Positions 1 through 8,771 of a stretch of DNA of 64,000 nt are shown piece by piece. The notes beneath the pieces were generated by a model. That model did no database searches, had not been told where the DNA came from, and saw nothing but the letters and a program-made list of their open reading frames with translations. This DNA comes from Spirosoma fluviale (lineage in GTDB: Bacteria; Bacteroidota; Bacteroidia; Cytophagales; Spirosomataceae): the NCBI GenBank assembly GCA_945901025.1, contig CAMDJW010000006.1, positions 62,001 through 126,000 on the forward strand, written 5' to 3'. Every line of letters starts with the position of its first letter. Within the stretch, counting starts at the first letter, position 1. The position numbers and the translations under genes are program-made.

Positions 1-300
1 GTGAGATTCTTTAAAACCTTAAATCCTGATACACAAAAAAAGTTCAACTGGACATTGCAACTAATTTCAACTCTTGAAAGGGTCCCTATTAAATATTTTA
101 AACATTTAACAGGAACATCAGGCATTTTTGAAATTAGGGTAGAGCAGGGATCAAATATTTACCGTGTCTTCAGTTTTTTTGAAAAAGGTAATTTGGTCAT
201 ATTAATGAATGGATTTCAAAAGAAATCACAAAAGACCGATAAAAAAGAAATAGAGTTAGCAGAAAGACTAAAAAAGCAATATTTTGATGAAAAATCCTAA
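1..300 (+). CDS. HigB-like (Gp49/RelE-type) toxin, 5' end cut by window edge
   Basis: This is probably the toxin of a type II toxin-antitoxin pair of the phage-derived Gp49-like/HigB group, whose members are ribosome-dependent mRNA endonucleases. The visible 99 residues carry the family hallmarks: ERVPIKY-x-KHL near residue 27, GIFEIRV followed by IYRVF, and the C-terminal GFQKKSQKT-KKEI block. The GTG at base 1 is unlikely to be the true start, because family members have roughly ten more N-terminal residues ahead of the first helix. The gene overlaps the downstream antitoxin gene by 14 nt, in the toxin-first order usual for higBA. Family assignment is by motif; toxicity is inferred. Confidence 0.75.
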   Translation: MRFFKTLNPDTQKKFNWTLQLISTLERVPIKYFKHLTGTSGIFEIRVEQGSNIYRVFSFFEKGNLVILMNGFQKKSQKTDKKEIELAERLKKQYFDEKS

Positions 301-592
301 AAACAAATTAACATCTTTTAGTGTACATTTGGATCAACAATATGGTAAGAGGGGAGTTGAAATGCGTGAAAATTTCGAAAATGAGTTTGAAGCATTTAAA
401 CTTGGAGTCATGCTTCAAGAACTTCGTAAAGAAAAAGGTTTGACGCAAGAACAGCTCGCTGAAAAATGCGGCACGACTAAGACTTACATTTCTAGAATTG
501 AAAATAACGCGAGCGATATAAGGCTTTCTACCCTCATGCGAATCATACAATCGGGATTAGGAGGTCAATTAAAATTGAGCGTCAATTTTTAA
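287..592 (+). CDS. HigA-like XRE-family antitoxin
   Basis: This 101-aa protein has a Cro/C1-type helix-turn-helix over about residues 40-95. Visible motifs are GLTQEQLAEKCGT, the recognition helix TKTYISRIENN and SDIRLSTLMRII. It should neutralise the upstream toxin by direct binding and repress the shared promoter. The ORF track begins at a TTG at 284, but ATG 287 lies directly next to it and is the better start. The 14-nt overlap with the toxin gene implies translational coupling. The convergent gap to the next gene contains no clear terminator. Confidence 0.8.
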   Translation: MKNPKNKLTSFSVHLDQQYGKRGVEMRENFENEFEAFKLGVMLQELRKEKGLTQEQLAEKCGTTKTYISRIENNASDIRLSTLMRIIQSGLGGQLKLSVNF

Positions 593-659
593 ATATTTAT
601 TTTCAACGAAATTTTTCAGATCAAACTATAGGTTTTACTTAACAATTTGGGCCCTCAAA

Positions 660-1397
660 CTATTCCACCAAATCCCATTTCCAACCCCATTTGGCTAACC
701 GGTAGCGAACAGAATACCATAAAACACCTAGGCCATAAATGGAGCTTCGTTTAAAATTGATCGACGAGGCTTCGTCAAAATATTTGGTTGGACAAGTAAC
801 TTCGCCAATCTCAAAGCCTTTCCAAAATAATTGCAACACCATTTGATTATCAAAAATAAAATCGTTGTCACATTTCGTGAAGTGTACGGCTTCTAATGCT
901 TCCTTGGAAAATGCACGGTAACCTGTGTGGTATTCTGAGAGTTTTTGATCAATTAATATATTTTGAAACAAGGTTAATAGTCGGTTGGCAATGTATTTAT
1001 AAATAGGCATGCCCCCTTTTAATGCACCTTTTCCTAAAATTCTCGAGGCAAAAACTACGGGATATAAACCATTGCCGATGATTGAAATCATGGCTTTCAA
1101 TAACATAGGCGTGTATTGGTAGTCGGGATGCAGCATGATCACAATGTCTCCACCTAAGGTAAGGGCTTTTGTGTAACAGGATTTTTGATTCCCCCCGTAG
1201 CCAAGGTTTTTATCATGTTGGACAATGTGTTTTATGCCAATTTTTTTCGCTACTTCTACGGTATTGTCTGGACTGTAATCATCCACTAAAATTACCTCGT
1301 CAACCCAATCATGCGGTATTTCTTGATATGTTTTTTCCAATGTTAAAGCGGCCTTGTAAGCCGGCATCACCACGATAACCTTTTTCCCTTCGTACAT
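660..1397 (-). CDS. Family 2 glycosyltransferase (DPM1/DPG-synthase-like)
   Basis: This is a GT-A fold glycosyltransferase of 245 aa, soluble and without membrane segments. It shows the N-terminal VVMPAYKA strand, the nucleotide-sugar-binding VDDYSPDNT motif, LGYGGN, a metal-site region MLHPDYQY in place of the usual DxD, and the YHTGYRAFS acceptor-side block common in dolichyl-phosphate-mannose-synthase-like enzymes. It likely transfers a sugar to a lipid or glycan carrier in the cytoplasm; donor and acceptor cannot be told from sequence. It stands alone, convergent with higA and divergent from the TerC gene. Confidence 0.8.
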   Translation of the reverse strand: MYEGKKVIVVMPAYKAALTLEKTYQEIPHDWVDEVILVDDYSPDNTVEVAKKIGIKHIVQHDKNLGYGGNQKSCYTKALTLGGDIVIMLHPDYQYTPMLLKAMISIIGNGLYPVVFASRILGKGALKGGMPIYKYIANRLLTLFQNILIDQKLSEYHTGYRAFSKEALEAVHFTKCDNDFIFDNQMVLQLFWKGFEIGEVTCPTKYFDEASSINFKRSSIYGLGVLWYSVRYRLAKWGWKWDLVE

Positions 1398-1453
1398 ATT
1401 TTTTGGCTATTTTTTGCGACCTTTGTGTCGCCTAATGGTAAAATTAAATATTT

Positions 1454-2506
1454 ATGAGCGAATCTCTATTTTTTCTTATTTTTTCAATCTTGGTCATAGC
1501 CGTCATGCTTGTGGATCTAGGAATTTTCAAAAAGGCGGGTGCTGCAGAGGTTACGTTTAAAGAGGCGGGTTTTTGGACGGGAGCATGGGTACTCTTAGCG
1601 GTTTCATTTTACTTTTTTTTGAGGCAATTTGGGGGTATGGTGCATGGCATTGCCGATGTAAATGGATTAATTTCCGTCAAAGAATTGTATGCTCCTCATA
1701 TAGAGTTGGGGATGGGTACATTTGCGGACCAACTAACCATTTTTCAAAATAATTTATCTCTCGAGTTTATAACGGGATATTTGGTCGAATATTCATTGTC
1801 GGCCGACAATGTATTTGTCTTCATTTTAATTTTTAATTCCTTTGGCGTACAAAAACGCTATTATAAAAAGATATTAGTTTGGGGAATTTTAGGAGCGATT
1901 ATTTTGCGTTTGATTTTCATCTTCTTGGGGGCGGCCTTATTGCAAAAGTTTGACTGGGTCATTTATGTTTTTGGTGCATTTTTAGTTTATACCGGAGTGA
2001 AAATATTATTTACCAAACAACATGACGAGGAGATTAATCCAGCCGAACACCCCATCGTAAAATTCTTGTCTCGTTTCTTTAATGTATATCACCGGAATGT
2101 CATAGGCCGATTTTTCGTTCGGATGAAAACGGGTAAATTATTTATTACGCCTATTTTCGTCATTGTGGTGGTGATTGCTTTTACCGATATATTGTTTGCG
2201 GTGGATTCAATTCCAGCGATTTTTTCTATTTCTAAAGACCCCTACATTGTCTTTTTCTCCAATGTTTTTGCGGTCATGGGCTTACGCTCACTCTTCTTTT
2301 TCCTTTCGAGTTTGATGGGCTTATTTCGCTTTCTACCTATTGGGCTCGGTGTGTTGTTGAGTTTCGTAGGTTTGAAAATGCTAGGGCATCATTACTTATC
2401 TGAAATCGGTTTTGGCACTCTTTCCTCATTAGCCGTGATTGTAGGTATTTTATCGACCAGCATTATTTTGAGTTTGCTTTTTCCAGAGAAGGAAGAAGTC
2501 AAATAA
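1454..2506 (+). CDS. TerC-family integral membrane protein
   Basis: This polytopic inner-membrane protein of 350 aa belongs to the TerC/Alx family. Characterised members are linked to manganese export and to tellurite resistance. It has about eight to nine hydrophobic segments and the two acidic signatures of the family, LSADNVFVF near residue 118 and DILFAVDSIPA near residue 245, whose buried Asp residues are candidate metal ligands. The family-typical amphipathic loop with HRNVIGRFF lies between them. The gene is monocistronic, with its own 57-bp leader. The transported ion is inferred from the family only. Confidence 0.85.
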   Translation: MSESLFFLIFSILVIAVMLVDLGIFKKAGAAEVTFKEAGFWTGAWVLLAVSFYFFLRQFGGMVHGIADVNGLISVKELYAPHIELGMGTFADQLTIFQNNLSLEFITGYLVEYSLSADNVFVFILIFNSFGVQKRYYKKILVWGILGAIILRLIFIFLGAALLQKFDWVIYVFGAFLVYTGVKILFTKQHDEEINPAEHPIVKFLSRFFNVYHRNVIGRFFVRMKTGKLFITPIFVIVVVIAFTDILFAVDSIPAIFSISKDPYIVFFSNVFAVMGLRSLFFFLSSLMGLFRFLPIGLGVLLSFVGLKMLGHHYLSEIGFGTLSSLAVIVGILSTSIILSLLFPEKEEVK

Positions 2507-2524
2507 GCAGACTGGACGATTAAA

Positions 2525-3406
2525 TTAAACCCACTCCTGAGTCATTTTTCGATATTGCAAGGGCGGGACTTTCATCCATTGCTTAAACTGTTTATTAAAG
2601 TGTGATAAGTTGCCAAAACCACTTTCAAAACAGATTTCCACCATCGTTTTTTGGGTAGTTCTAAGCATTTGGCACGCATGTTTGATTCTAAATTCGGTCA
2701 CAATCTCGACAAAAGTCTTTTGGGTTACCTTTTTGAAATACCGACAAAAAGCCGTTTCTGTCATGTTGGCCAAATGGGCTACCTCATCCAAATGGACTTC
2801 TTGCGTATAGTGCGCAATGATGTACGCATATATTCGATTAATTCGCTCTAAGTCTATTGTAGAAACCGTATAACCTCCTTCATTGGTGTCAATGGGCTGA
2901 ACGTCCGCTCCGCCCATCGTTAAGGAATGTAAAATTTGTAGAAAAGCTAAGAGCCTAGGGAAAGGGGCTAATTCCTTTAATTTTAGCATTTCTCTCGCTA
3001 CTTTATCTTGAGTCGGGCCTAAAATAGTTAAGCCACCTTTAGCCCGATCAAACAATTGGCGGATGTTTTGGCAGGCATCATTTTCAAGAAATTTATCCCC
3101 TAAAAAATCTCTTTTGAAATGAATAACAATGGCCTGAGCGGCATCTGATGTTTCATCGGAGCCCAACCAATCATTGCGGTGATTTTGCCAACAATGAGGC
3201 AAATTGGAACCTAAAAGCACTAAATCACCCGGACTAAAATCAGAAATTTGATTGCCTATGAAACGCTTTCCTTCCCCAGAAATAATTAAGGTTAGCTCAA
3301 GTTCAGGATGAAAATGATAAGGAGCATCAAATCGAGCTTGTACAATTTCTTTCAATTGGATCGGCTGATTTATATTTTCTGACAAATGTTCAAGGCTCGC
3401 CTTCAT
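2525..3406 (-). CDS. AraC-family transcriptional regulator with cupin sensor domain
   Basis: This 293-aa regulator has two parts. Residues 1 to about 140 form a cupin-like effector domain (PYHFHPELELTLI, GDLVLLGSNLPHCW). Residues 190-293 form the double helix-turn-helix AraC DNA-binding domain (HLDEVAHLANMTETAFCRYFK, then MVEICFESGFGNLSHFNKQFK). It is transcribed divergently from the PhyH-family oxygenase gene across a 121-bp shared regulatory region, which suggests it controls that gene. The ligand is unknown; the cupin domains of such regulators often sense sugars or small organic molecules. Confidence 0.88.
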   Translation of the reverse strand: MKASLEHLSENINQPIQLKEIVQARFDAPYHFHPELELTLIISGEGKRFIGNQISDFSPGDLVLLGSNLPHCWQNHRNDWLGSDETSDAAQAIVIHFKRDFLGDKFLENDACQNIRQLFDRAKGGLTILGPTQDKVAREMLKLKELAPFPRLLAFLQILHSLTMGGADVQPIDTNEGGYTVSTIDLERINRIYAYIIAHYTQEVHLDEVAHLANMTETAFCRYFKKVTQKTFVEIVTEFRIKHACQMLRTTQKTMVEICFESGFGNLSHFNKQFKQWMKVPPLQYRKMTQEWV

Positions 3407-3527
3407 ATTAATATTTTACCTCAATTTTTATACTGAATTGAATTTAGGATAAAATTGCATTATTTTTTACAAATTTTGACGTGGTTTTTGATTTTAATTA
3501 ATGTCAATTTTGTGAAAAATAAAAGCG

Positions 3528-4316
3528 ATGTTATCCAATACCTACTCTTTAAATTCAAATCAAATTACTGATTTTCAAAAAAATGGACATGTTTTCTTAG
3601 AAAATGTCCTTCCTATTGATGAGCTAAAACCATACCGAGAAGCCATTCGTGCTTGGGCCGTTGATTTCAAAAAAAATCAAAAACCGATGGAAGAAAGGGA
3701 CACATATGGCAAGGCATTTCTACAAATGATGAACCTATGGGAGGAAAATGAATTGATTAAGCAATTTTCTTTAGCCAAGAGATTTGGAAAAATAGCAGCC
3801 GATTTATTGGGTGTAAAGAATGTACGCTTATATCATGACCAAGCTTTATTTAAAGAACCTGGTGGAGGCTTAACTCCTTGGCACCAAGATCAATATTACT
3901 GGCCGATGGACACCGACAAAACAGTCACGATGTGGATGCCTTTGGTCGACATAGAAGATGGGATGGGGATGTTGACTTTTGCTTCAGGCAGTCAGCATGT
4001 TAATCTTCCTCCGATTGGGATTTCAGATGAGTCTGAAAAAATGATTAGTGAATTTGTCGCGGAGCATAAATTTCCGATTGTCGCCCAAAAAACGATGAAA
4101 GCTGGTGATGCCACCTTTCATCGCGGTTGGACTTTACATGCCGCCCCTGGAAATGAAACCACCCACATGCGAGAGGTGATGACGTTGATTTTTATGGATG
4201 CCGACATGCGCGTAACTGAACCCAAGAACCCAAATCAAGAGGCCGATCGGCTGCGTTGGTTCCAGGGATTAGCTCCAGGTTCTTTAGCTGCCTCCTCGAT
4301 TAACCCCATTATTTAA
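3528..4316 (+). CDS. Phytanoyl-CoA dioxygenase (PhyH) family protein
   Basis: This is a non-heme Fe(II)/2-oxoglutarate-dependent oxygenase of 262 aa. The iron-binding facial triad is visible: H119 and D121 in WHQDQYYW, and a distal His at about 204 (TLHAAPGN). R215 is a candidate 2-oxoglutarate carboxylate anchor. There is no signal peptide, so it acts in the cytoplasm. The substrate is unknown; PhyH relatives hydroxylate acyl-CoAs, lipids, amino acids or natural products. It is divergent from an AraC-type regulator, its likely controller. A distant paralog lies at 39643-40470. Confidence 0.85.
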   Translation: MLSNTYSLNSNQITDFQKNGHVFLENVLPIDELKPYREAIRAWAVDFKKNQKPMEERDTYGKAFLQMMNLWEENELIKQFSLAKRFGKIAADLLGVKNVRLYHDQALFKEPGGGLTPWHQDQYYWPMDTDKTVTMWMPLVDIEDGMGMLTFASGSQHVNLPPIGISDESEKMISEFVAEHKFPIVAQKTMKAGDATFHRGWTLHAAPGNETTHMREVMTLIFMDADMRVTEPKNPNQEADRLRWFQGLAPGSLAASSINPII

Positions 4317-4446
4317 GGTCTGGACAGTCACATGATTTTTTCTTAAAAAGGGACCACTTTTTCTTGTAAGGCTTTTGCTTATAGCGATTGCTCGCGCAAG
4401 AACCTGCCAGAAAAAATACACAAAGCAATATCGAAAAATACCGCAT
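4309..4446 (-). CDS. Small lipoprotein (45 aa), missed by the ORF track
   Basis: Translating the minus strand from ATG at 4446 gives a 45-residue protein. It has a signal peptide with lipobox LAGSC (Cys17), then a strongly basic stretch (YKQKPYKKKW, FKKKS) and a terminal CDCPDLK. The ATG shares one base with the TAA stop of the upstream dienelactone-hydrolase-like gene (TAATG), a classic translational-coupling arrangement. It overlaps the end of the convergent PhyH gene by 8 nt. It is predicted to be exported and lipidated. The function is unknown. The coupling and lipobox together make a real gene likely despite its size. Confidence 0.72.
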   Translation of the reverse strand: MRYFSILLCVFFLAGSCASNRYKQKPYKKKWSLFKKKSCDCPDLK

Positions 4447-5282
4447 TATTTTAATTTAGATTTTAAATAAGTGATGGCCAACTCCCAGGCAGCCTCTGTC
4501 GATGCTTTGTCATAAATGGGATTTGAAGGATTGGCAAAACCATGGTCTGCATCAAAACTTTTTAAAGTTAATTTTTTTCCAGCTAGCTTCATATTGGCAT
4601 CAAAATCAGCTACGACTTGAGTCGATATGAATTTTTCCTTCCCTGCAAACAATCCCAATACATCTGTTTGAAGTAATTTTAATTGCTCCACATCTTTCAC
4701 TGGCATACCATAATACATGACGCAAGCCGCGGCTTGTTTTCCATTTAAAATGGAGGCCTTTAAAGATAAAGCGCCACCAAAACACCAACCTACCGTCGCG
4801 ATTTTAGCTTTAGGTCCTACATATGAAATGGCTCCTTTGATAATGGATTCTAATCTAGCTGGATTGGCTCCACCCATTAATTTACCTGCCTCTTCCCGGC
4901 TAGTAGCCACTTTTCCATCGTACATGTCTAAAGCCAAAACGTTAACATTACCTAAAGTCGAGTAAAAATGTTCGGCTTCTCTTTTTATGTGGTCATTTAA
5001 ACCCCACCACTCTTGGAATACAAACAGGGTATATTGTGTAGGCTTATCTGCTGGGATATAAAATCCTTTAGCCATGGTTCCATCGGGAGTATTAAATTCA
5101 ACCATCACACCACCCGCTTTGCTCACGTGCTTGTAGGCTTTGGGCAATGCATGCGATTTCATAAATGCCTTATTAGAGGCCATCAATTGCATTTGGTCTT
5201 TGGTCGAAAAGCAGATTGACTGAGCAAAAAGGTTGTTGGTCATGAAGGCCAACAATGCCATGAGCGTAATTTTTTTCATCAT
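4446..5282 (-). CDS. Secreted dienelactone hydrolase-family protein
   Basis: This is an alpha/beta hydrolase of 278 aa with a signal peptide ending near residue 20 (NNLFAQ), so it is probably periplasmic. The nucleophile elbow GWCFGG places a Cys (C167) as nucleophile, as in dienelactone hydrolases, and the catalytic His sits in DADHGFAN (H247). The acid member is not obvious: where the family has a G-x-x-D element, this protein reads AGKEKFIS, so the Glu may substitute. The substrate is unknown. Its stop overlaps the start of the small lipoprotein gene downstream. Confidence 0.83.
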   Translation of the reverse strand: MMKKITLMALLAFMTNNLFAQSICFSTKDQMQLMASNKAFMKSHALPKAYKHVSKAGGVMVEFNTPDGTMAKGFYIPADKPTQYTLFVFQEWWGLNDHIKREAEHFYSTLGNVNVLALDMYDGKVATSREEAGKLMGGANPARLESIIKGAISYVGPKAKIATVGWCFGGALSLKASILNGKQAAACVMYYGMPVKDVEQLKLLQTDVLGLFAGKEKFISTQVVADFDANMKLAGKKLTLKSFDADHGFANPSNPIYDKASTEAAWELAITYLKSKLK

Positions 5283-5339
5283 TTTGAAGGATATTTTAAA
5301 TATTTTTTATAAAAATAAACGAAAATTTGTGATTTGAAG

Positions 5340-5347
5340 TAACTTTG
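5340..5347 (+). promoter_or_regulatory. Bacteroidota -7 box (TAACTTTG) of the ThuA-fusion gene
   Basis: TAACTTTG matches the Bacteroidota sigma-ABfr -7 consensus TAnnTTTG and lies 27 nt before ATG 5375. No convincing -33 TTTG is seen at the right spacing. The element includes the TTG used as a start by the ORF track, which argues against that start. Confidence 0.5.
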
Positions 5348-5374
5348 ACATTACCTATTATAAAATACAACACT

Positions 5375-8300
5375 ATGAAAAAGTTTTTGTTCGGCATAAG
5401 CCGAATTATTTTTGCCGTTTCTTGTTTGACTCTACTGTCTTTTCAACAAGTAAATGCTCAGGATAAAAATCCACTCTTAGGAAAAAAAGTCCTTGTTTTT
5501 TCTTCTACTAAAGGATATCGCCATGGCTCCATCGGATCCGGCAAAACGGCTTTAATGAAAATGGCTAAGGAGAAAGGCTTTCAAGTGGATACCACTGAAA
5601 ACGCAACGGCCTTTACTGAAAATAATTTGAAGCAGTATCGTGTGGTGGTTTTTTTAAATACTACGGGAAACATTTTAAATGATGCTCAGCAAAATGCGTT
5701 TGAGCGTTTTATTCAAGCAGGGGGTGGATATTTTGGTATTCATGCGGCTGCGGATACGGAGTATGATTGGCCTTGGTATGGAAAATTAGCAGGTGGTTTT
5801 TTTGCTTCACACCCTGGCAATCCAAATGTGCAAAAAGGTAAAATGAATGTCGTTGACAATACACATATTTCCACTGCACACATGCCCGCGTCGTTTGATC
5901 GCACAGATGAGTTTTATGACATTAAAGAATTTAATAAAGACGTTAAATTATTGGTGACTGTTGACGAAAAATCATACAAAGACGGTAAAATGGGAGATTT
6001 TCACCCAATGGCTTGGTACCATGAATATGATGGTGGTCGGGCATTTTATACCAACTGGGGTCACACAAATCAGACATTTTCTGAGGATTTGGTGCTGAAG
6101 CATATTTGGGGAGGACTTCAATATGTGTCTTCAGGACCCGATCAGAATTACAAGAAGAAGTTAAGGACCGAAATGGCGCCAGAGGACAATCGTTTTACGA
6201 AAACTATATTGGATCGTAGTTTAGATGAGCCTATGGAATTAGCGGTGGCTAATAGTGGGAAGATATTTTATGCAGAGCGTAAAGGGAAGTTGAAAATGTA
6301 TGATCCTAAAAAAGGCAAGTCTAAAGTGGTTGCTAATTTGAACGTATATACTAAGCAGGAATATGGTTTAATGGGTTTGAATATTGACCCTAATTTTGAT
6401 TCAAATAATTTCATGTATTTATATTATTCGCCGCCATCAGGTCAGCCAGATACAGCACAGCATTTATCTCGTTTTGTATATGATAACGTGAAGGATACTT
6501 TGCTGATGGATACAGAAAAGATTTTATTGCGCGTTCCTGTAAAGCGCGTGGAGTGTTGCCACACAGGTGGATCTATCGCTTGGGATAAGGTTGGGAATTT
6601 ATATTTGTCCACTGGCGATGATACAAACCCATTTGCATCAAATGGATATAGTCCAAGTGACAATCGTCCAGGCCGATCGGGTTGGGATGCCAGATCGACT
6701 AGTTCAAATACGAACGATTTAAGGGGTAAGATTTTACGCATCAAACCCACTCCAGAGGGAGGTTATACGATTCCTGCGACCAACTTATATCCAGAAAAAA
6801 TTTATCATGCTAAGCAGGAAATATATGTGATGGGGAATCGTAATCCATACCGTATTTCTGTGGATCAGCATACAGGTTATTTGTATTGGGGTGAGGTAGG
6901 TCCAGATGCTGGGGAAGCTTCCAAGAAATTCGGTCCAAGAGGACATGATGAGGTAAATCAAGCGCGTGAGGCAGGGTATTTCGGTTGGCCTTTATTTGTA
7001 GCGGACAACCGACCTTATAATCAACGTGATTTTAAAAATGATAGTACTTGGGCTGTATTTAATCCACGTGCGCCGATCAACGATTCGCCACATAACACTG
7101 GTTTTGCACATTTACCTCCTGCTCAAAAAGCTTTCATTTACTACCCATATGTAGACTCTCCTGAGTTTGGACCTGTGGTTGGAAAAGGTGGCCGTAATGC
7201 AATGGCAGGTCCTGTCTATTATAGAGATGACTATCCAGCGGATTCAAAAACGAAATTCCCTGCCTATTATAATGGGAAATTAATTGCTTACGATTGGGCA
7301 AGAGATTTAATTTATACAGTGTCCATGAAGGAAAATGGCGATTTTTCCAATATGGATCGCTTCTTGCCTTCGATTCCTTTTTCACATCCGATGGATATGC
7401 AATTTGATAAAAATGGAACACTTTTTGGTCTTGAATATGGACCCAACTGGTTTGCTCAAAATGATGAGGCCGTTTTATATAAATTGGAATATAATGCGGG
7501 AAATCGTAAACCATTGGCCAAAGCTTCTGCAGATAAAAAAGTAGGTGCGACACCTTTAAAAGTGAAGTTTTCATCGGCAGGTTCTCAAGATTATGACAAT
7601 GATAAAATTACGTATGCTTGGAACTTTGGCAACGGACAAACAAGTAATGCAGCTAATCCAGCCATCACTTTTTCTAAGTCGGGGGTATATGAAGTTTCCT
7701 TAAAAGTGAAAGATTCACAGGGAAATGTGGGTACATCCCAACTCACCATTCGAGCAGGTAATGAAGTTCCTGAGGTGGAAGTGGCTATTGAAGGCAATAA
7801 GACTTTTTATTGGAATGATAAACCTGTTAAGTATAAAGTTTCGGTTTCAGACAAAGAAGATGGAAGTTTAGCAAATAAAAAAGTAGCTGAAGAAGATGTG
7901 ATGGTGAGTGTCAATTTCTTAGATGGTTATGACAAAACAATTATTGCACAGGGACATCAGGCGAACATATCTTTTTCTACTGGGAAGCGATTAATGGATT
8001 TATCCGATTGTAAGGCATGCCATGCAACGGATAAAAAATCGATCGGACCTTCTTACTTGGATTTAGGCAAGAAATATAAGGCAAATGCGCAAACCATAGA
8101 TATGTTGGCTAAGAAAATTATCAACGGTGGTGGTGGTGTTTGGGGAGAGCAAGCGATGGCTGCACACCCTCAAATTTCATTAGGAGATGCGAAGGAAATC
8201 GTGAATTACATATTAAGTCTATCCGACAAGAAGAAGGCATCCAAGCCGGTCGTTGGCGAATATGTTCCTCAGGATAAAGGAAAAGCTGGTACTTATTTAT

Positions 8301-8749
8301 TTGCCGCTAGTTACACGGATAAAGGAGCTGGTAAACTAGGTCCTGCGACGGGCCAAAAGGTTGTGGCGCTTCGTAACCCAACCGTAAAAGCCGTGGATTT
8401 CGACCAAGTTTCTAAAGGATCTAAATATAAAGTGGACGGACTAGGAGAAGTTTTAGTTGCTACAGGTGATAAAGGTTTTGCTAAATACAACGGAATCGAC
8501 TTGACTGGAATTAAAAATATCTCCTTCATGGGATTGTATATGCAAGGTCAAACAGTTGGCGGAACTCTTGAGTTAAGAACGGGAAGTCCGACGGGTAATC
8601 TAGTAGGATCCGTTGAAATAAATGCGTCTAATAAATTCAATATTCCTGTTAATATTTCAGGCGTACAAGATTTGTATTTTGTCTTTGTGAATCCAAAAGG
8701 GGGAGACGGCGCATTATTTGGATTGAAGGATTTCTTATTTGAGAATTAA
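5375..8749 (+). CDS. Secreted ThuA - glucose/sorbosone dehydrogenase - PKD - cytochrome c - CBM-like fusion
   Basis: This 1124-aa multidomain protein starts at ATG 5375 with a signal peptide (FQQVNAQ near residue 29). In order it carries: a ThuA-type glutamine-amidotransferase-like domain (~36-260); a six-bladed GSDH/soluble glucose dehydrogenase-like propeller (~277-707, PMELAVA...GKIFYAE); a PKD domain (~710-792, ITYAWNFGNG); a class I cytochrome c domain with heme motif CKACH (879-883); and a C-terminal CBM6-like beta domain (~966-1124). It probably oxidises a sugar or glycan-derived substrate in the periplasm or at the cell surface and passes electrons to the heme. Heme attachment would depend on the Ccm system at 27.6-32.2 kb. 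The substrate is unknown. Confidence 0.88.
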   Translation: MKKFLFGISRIIFAVSCLTLLSFQQVNAQDKNPLLGKKVLVFSSTKGYRHGSIGSGKTALMKMAKEKGFQVDTTENATAFTENNLKQYRVVVFLNTTGNILNDAQQNAFERFIQAGGGYFGIHAAADTEYDWPWYGKLAGGFFASHPGNPNVQKGKMNVVDNTHISTAHMPASFDRTDEFYDIKEFNKDVKLLVTVDEKSYKDGKMGDFHPMAWYHEYDGGRAFYTNWGHTNQTFSEDLVLKHIWGGLQYVSSGPDQNYKKKLRTEMAPEDNRFTKTILDRSLDEPMELAVANSGKIFYAERKGKLKMYDPKKGKSKVVANLNVYTKQEYGLMGLNIDPNFDSNNFMYLYYSPPSGQPDTAQHLSRFVYDNVKDTLLMDTEKILLRVPVKRVECCHTGGSIAWDKVGNLYLSTGDDTNPFASNGYSPSDNRPGRSGWDARSTSSNTNDLRGKILRIKPTPEGGYTIPATNLYPEKIYHAKQEIYVMGNRNPYRISVDQHTGYLYWGEVGPDAGEASKKFGPRGHDEVNQAREAGYFGWPLFVADNRPYNQRDFKNDSTWAVFNPRAPINDSPHNTGFAHLPPAQKAFIYYPYVDSPEFGPVVGKGGRNAMAGPVYYRDDYPADSKTKFPAYYNGKLIAYDWARDLIYTVSMKENGDFSNMDRFLPSIPFSHPMDMQFDKNGTLFGLEYGPNWFAQNDEAVLYKLEYNAGNRKPLAKASADKKVGATPLKVKFSSAGSQDYDNDKITYAWNFGNGQTSNAANPAITFSKSGVYEVSLKVKDSQGNVGTSQLTIRAGNEVPEVEVAIEGNKTFYWNDKPVKYKVSVSDKEDGSLANKKVAEEDVMVSVNFLDGYDKTIIAQGHQANISFSTGKRLMDLSDCKACHATDKKSIGPSYLDLGKKYKANAQTIDMLAKKIINGGGGVWGEQAMAAHPQISLGDAKEIVNYILSLSDKKKASKPVVGEYVPQDKGKAGTYLFAASYTDKGAGKLGPATGQKVVALRNPTVKAVDFDQVSKGSKYKVDGLGEVLVATGDKGFAKYNGIDLTGIKNISFMGLYMQGQTVGGTLELRTGSPTGNLVGSVEINASNKFNIPVNISGVQDLYFVFVNPKGGDGALFGLKDFLFEN

Positions 8750-8771
8750 AATTCAAACGTAATTCATCATA

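Noticed and set aside
1416-1431. GCGAC-N6-GTCGC hairpin in the TerC leader
   Set aside because: It has only 5 bp and no U-tract, and lies between divergent genes where no terminator is expected.
7134-7574. 146-aa minus-strand ORF inside the ThuA fusion gene
   Set aside because: It is antisense to the conserved dehydrogenase domain and its composition is typical of a shadow frame.
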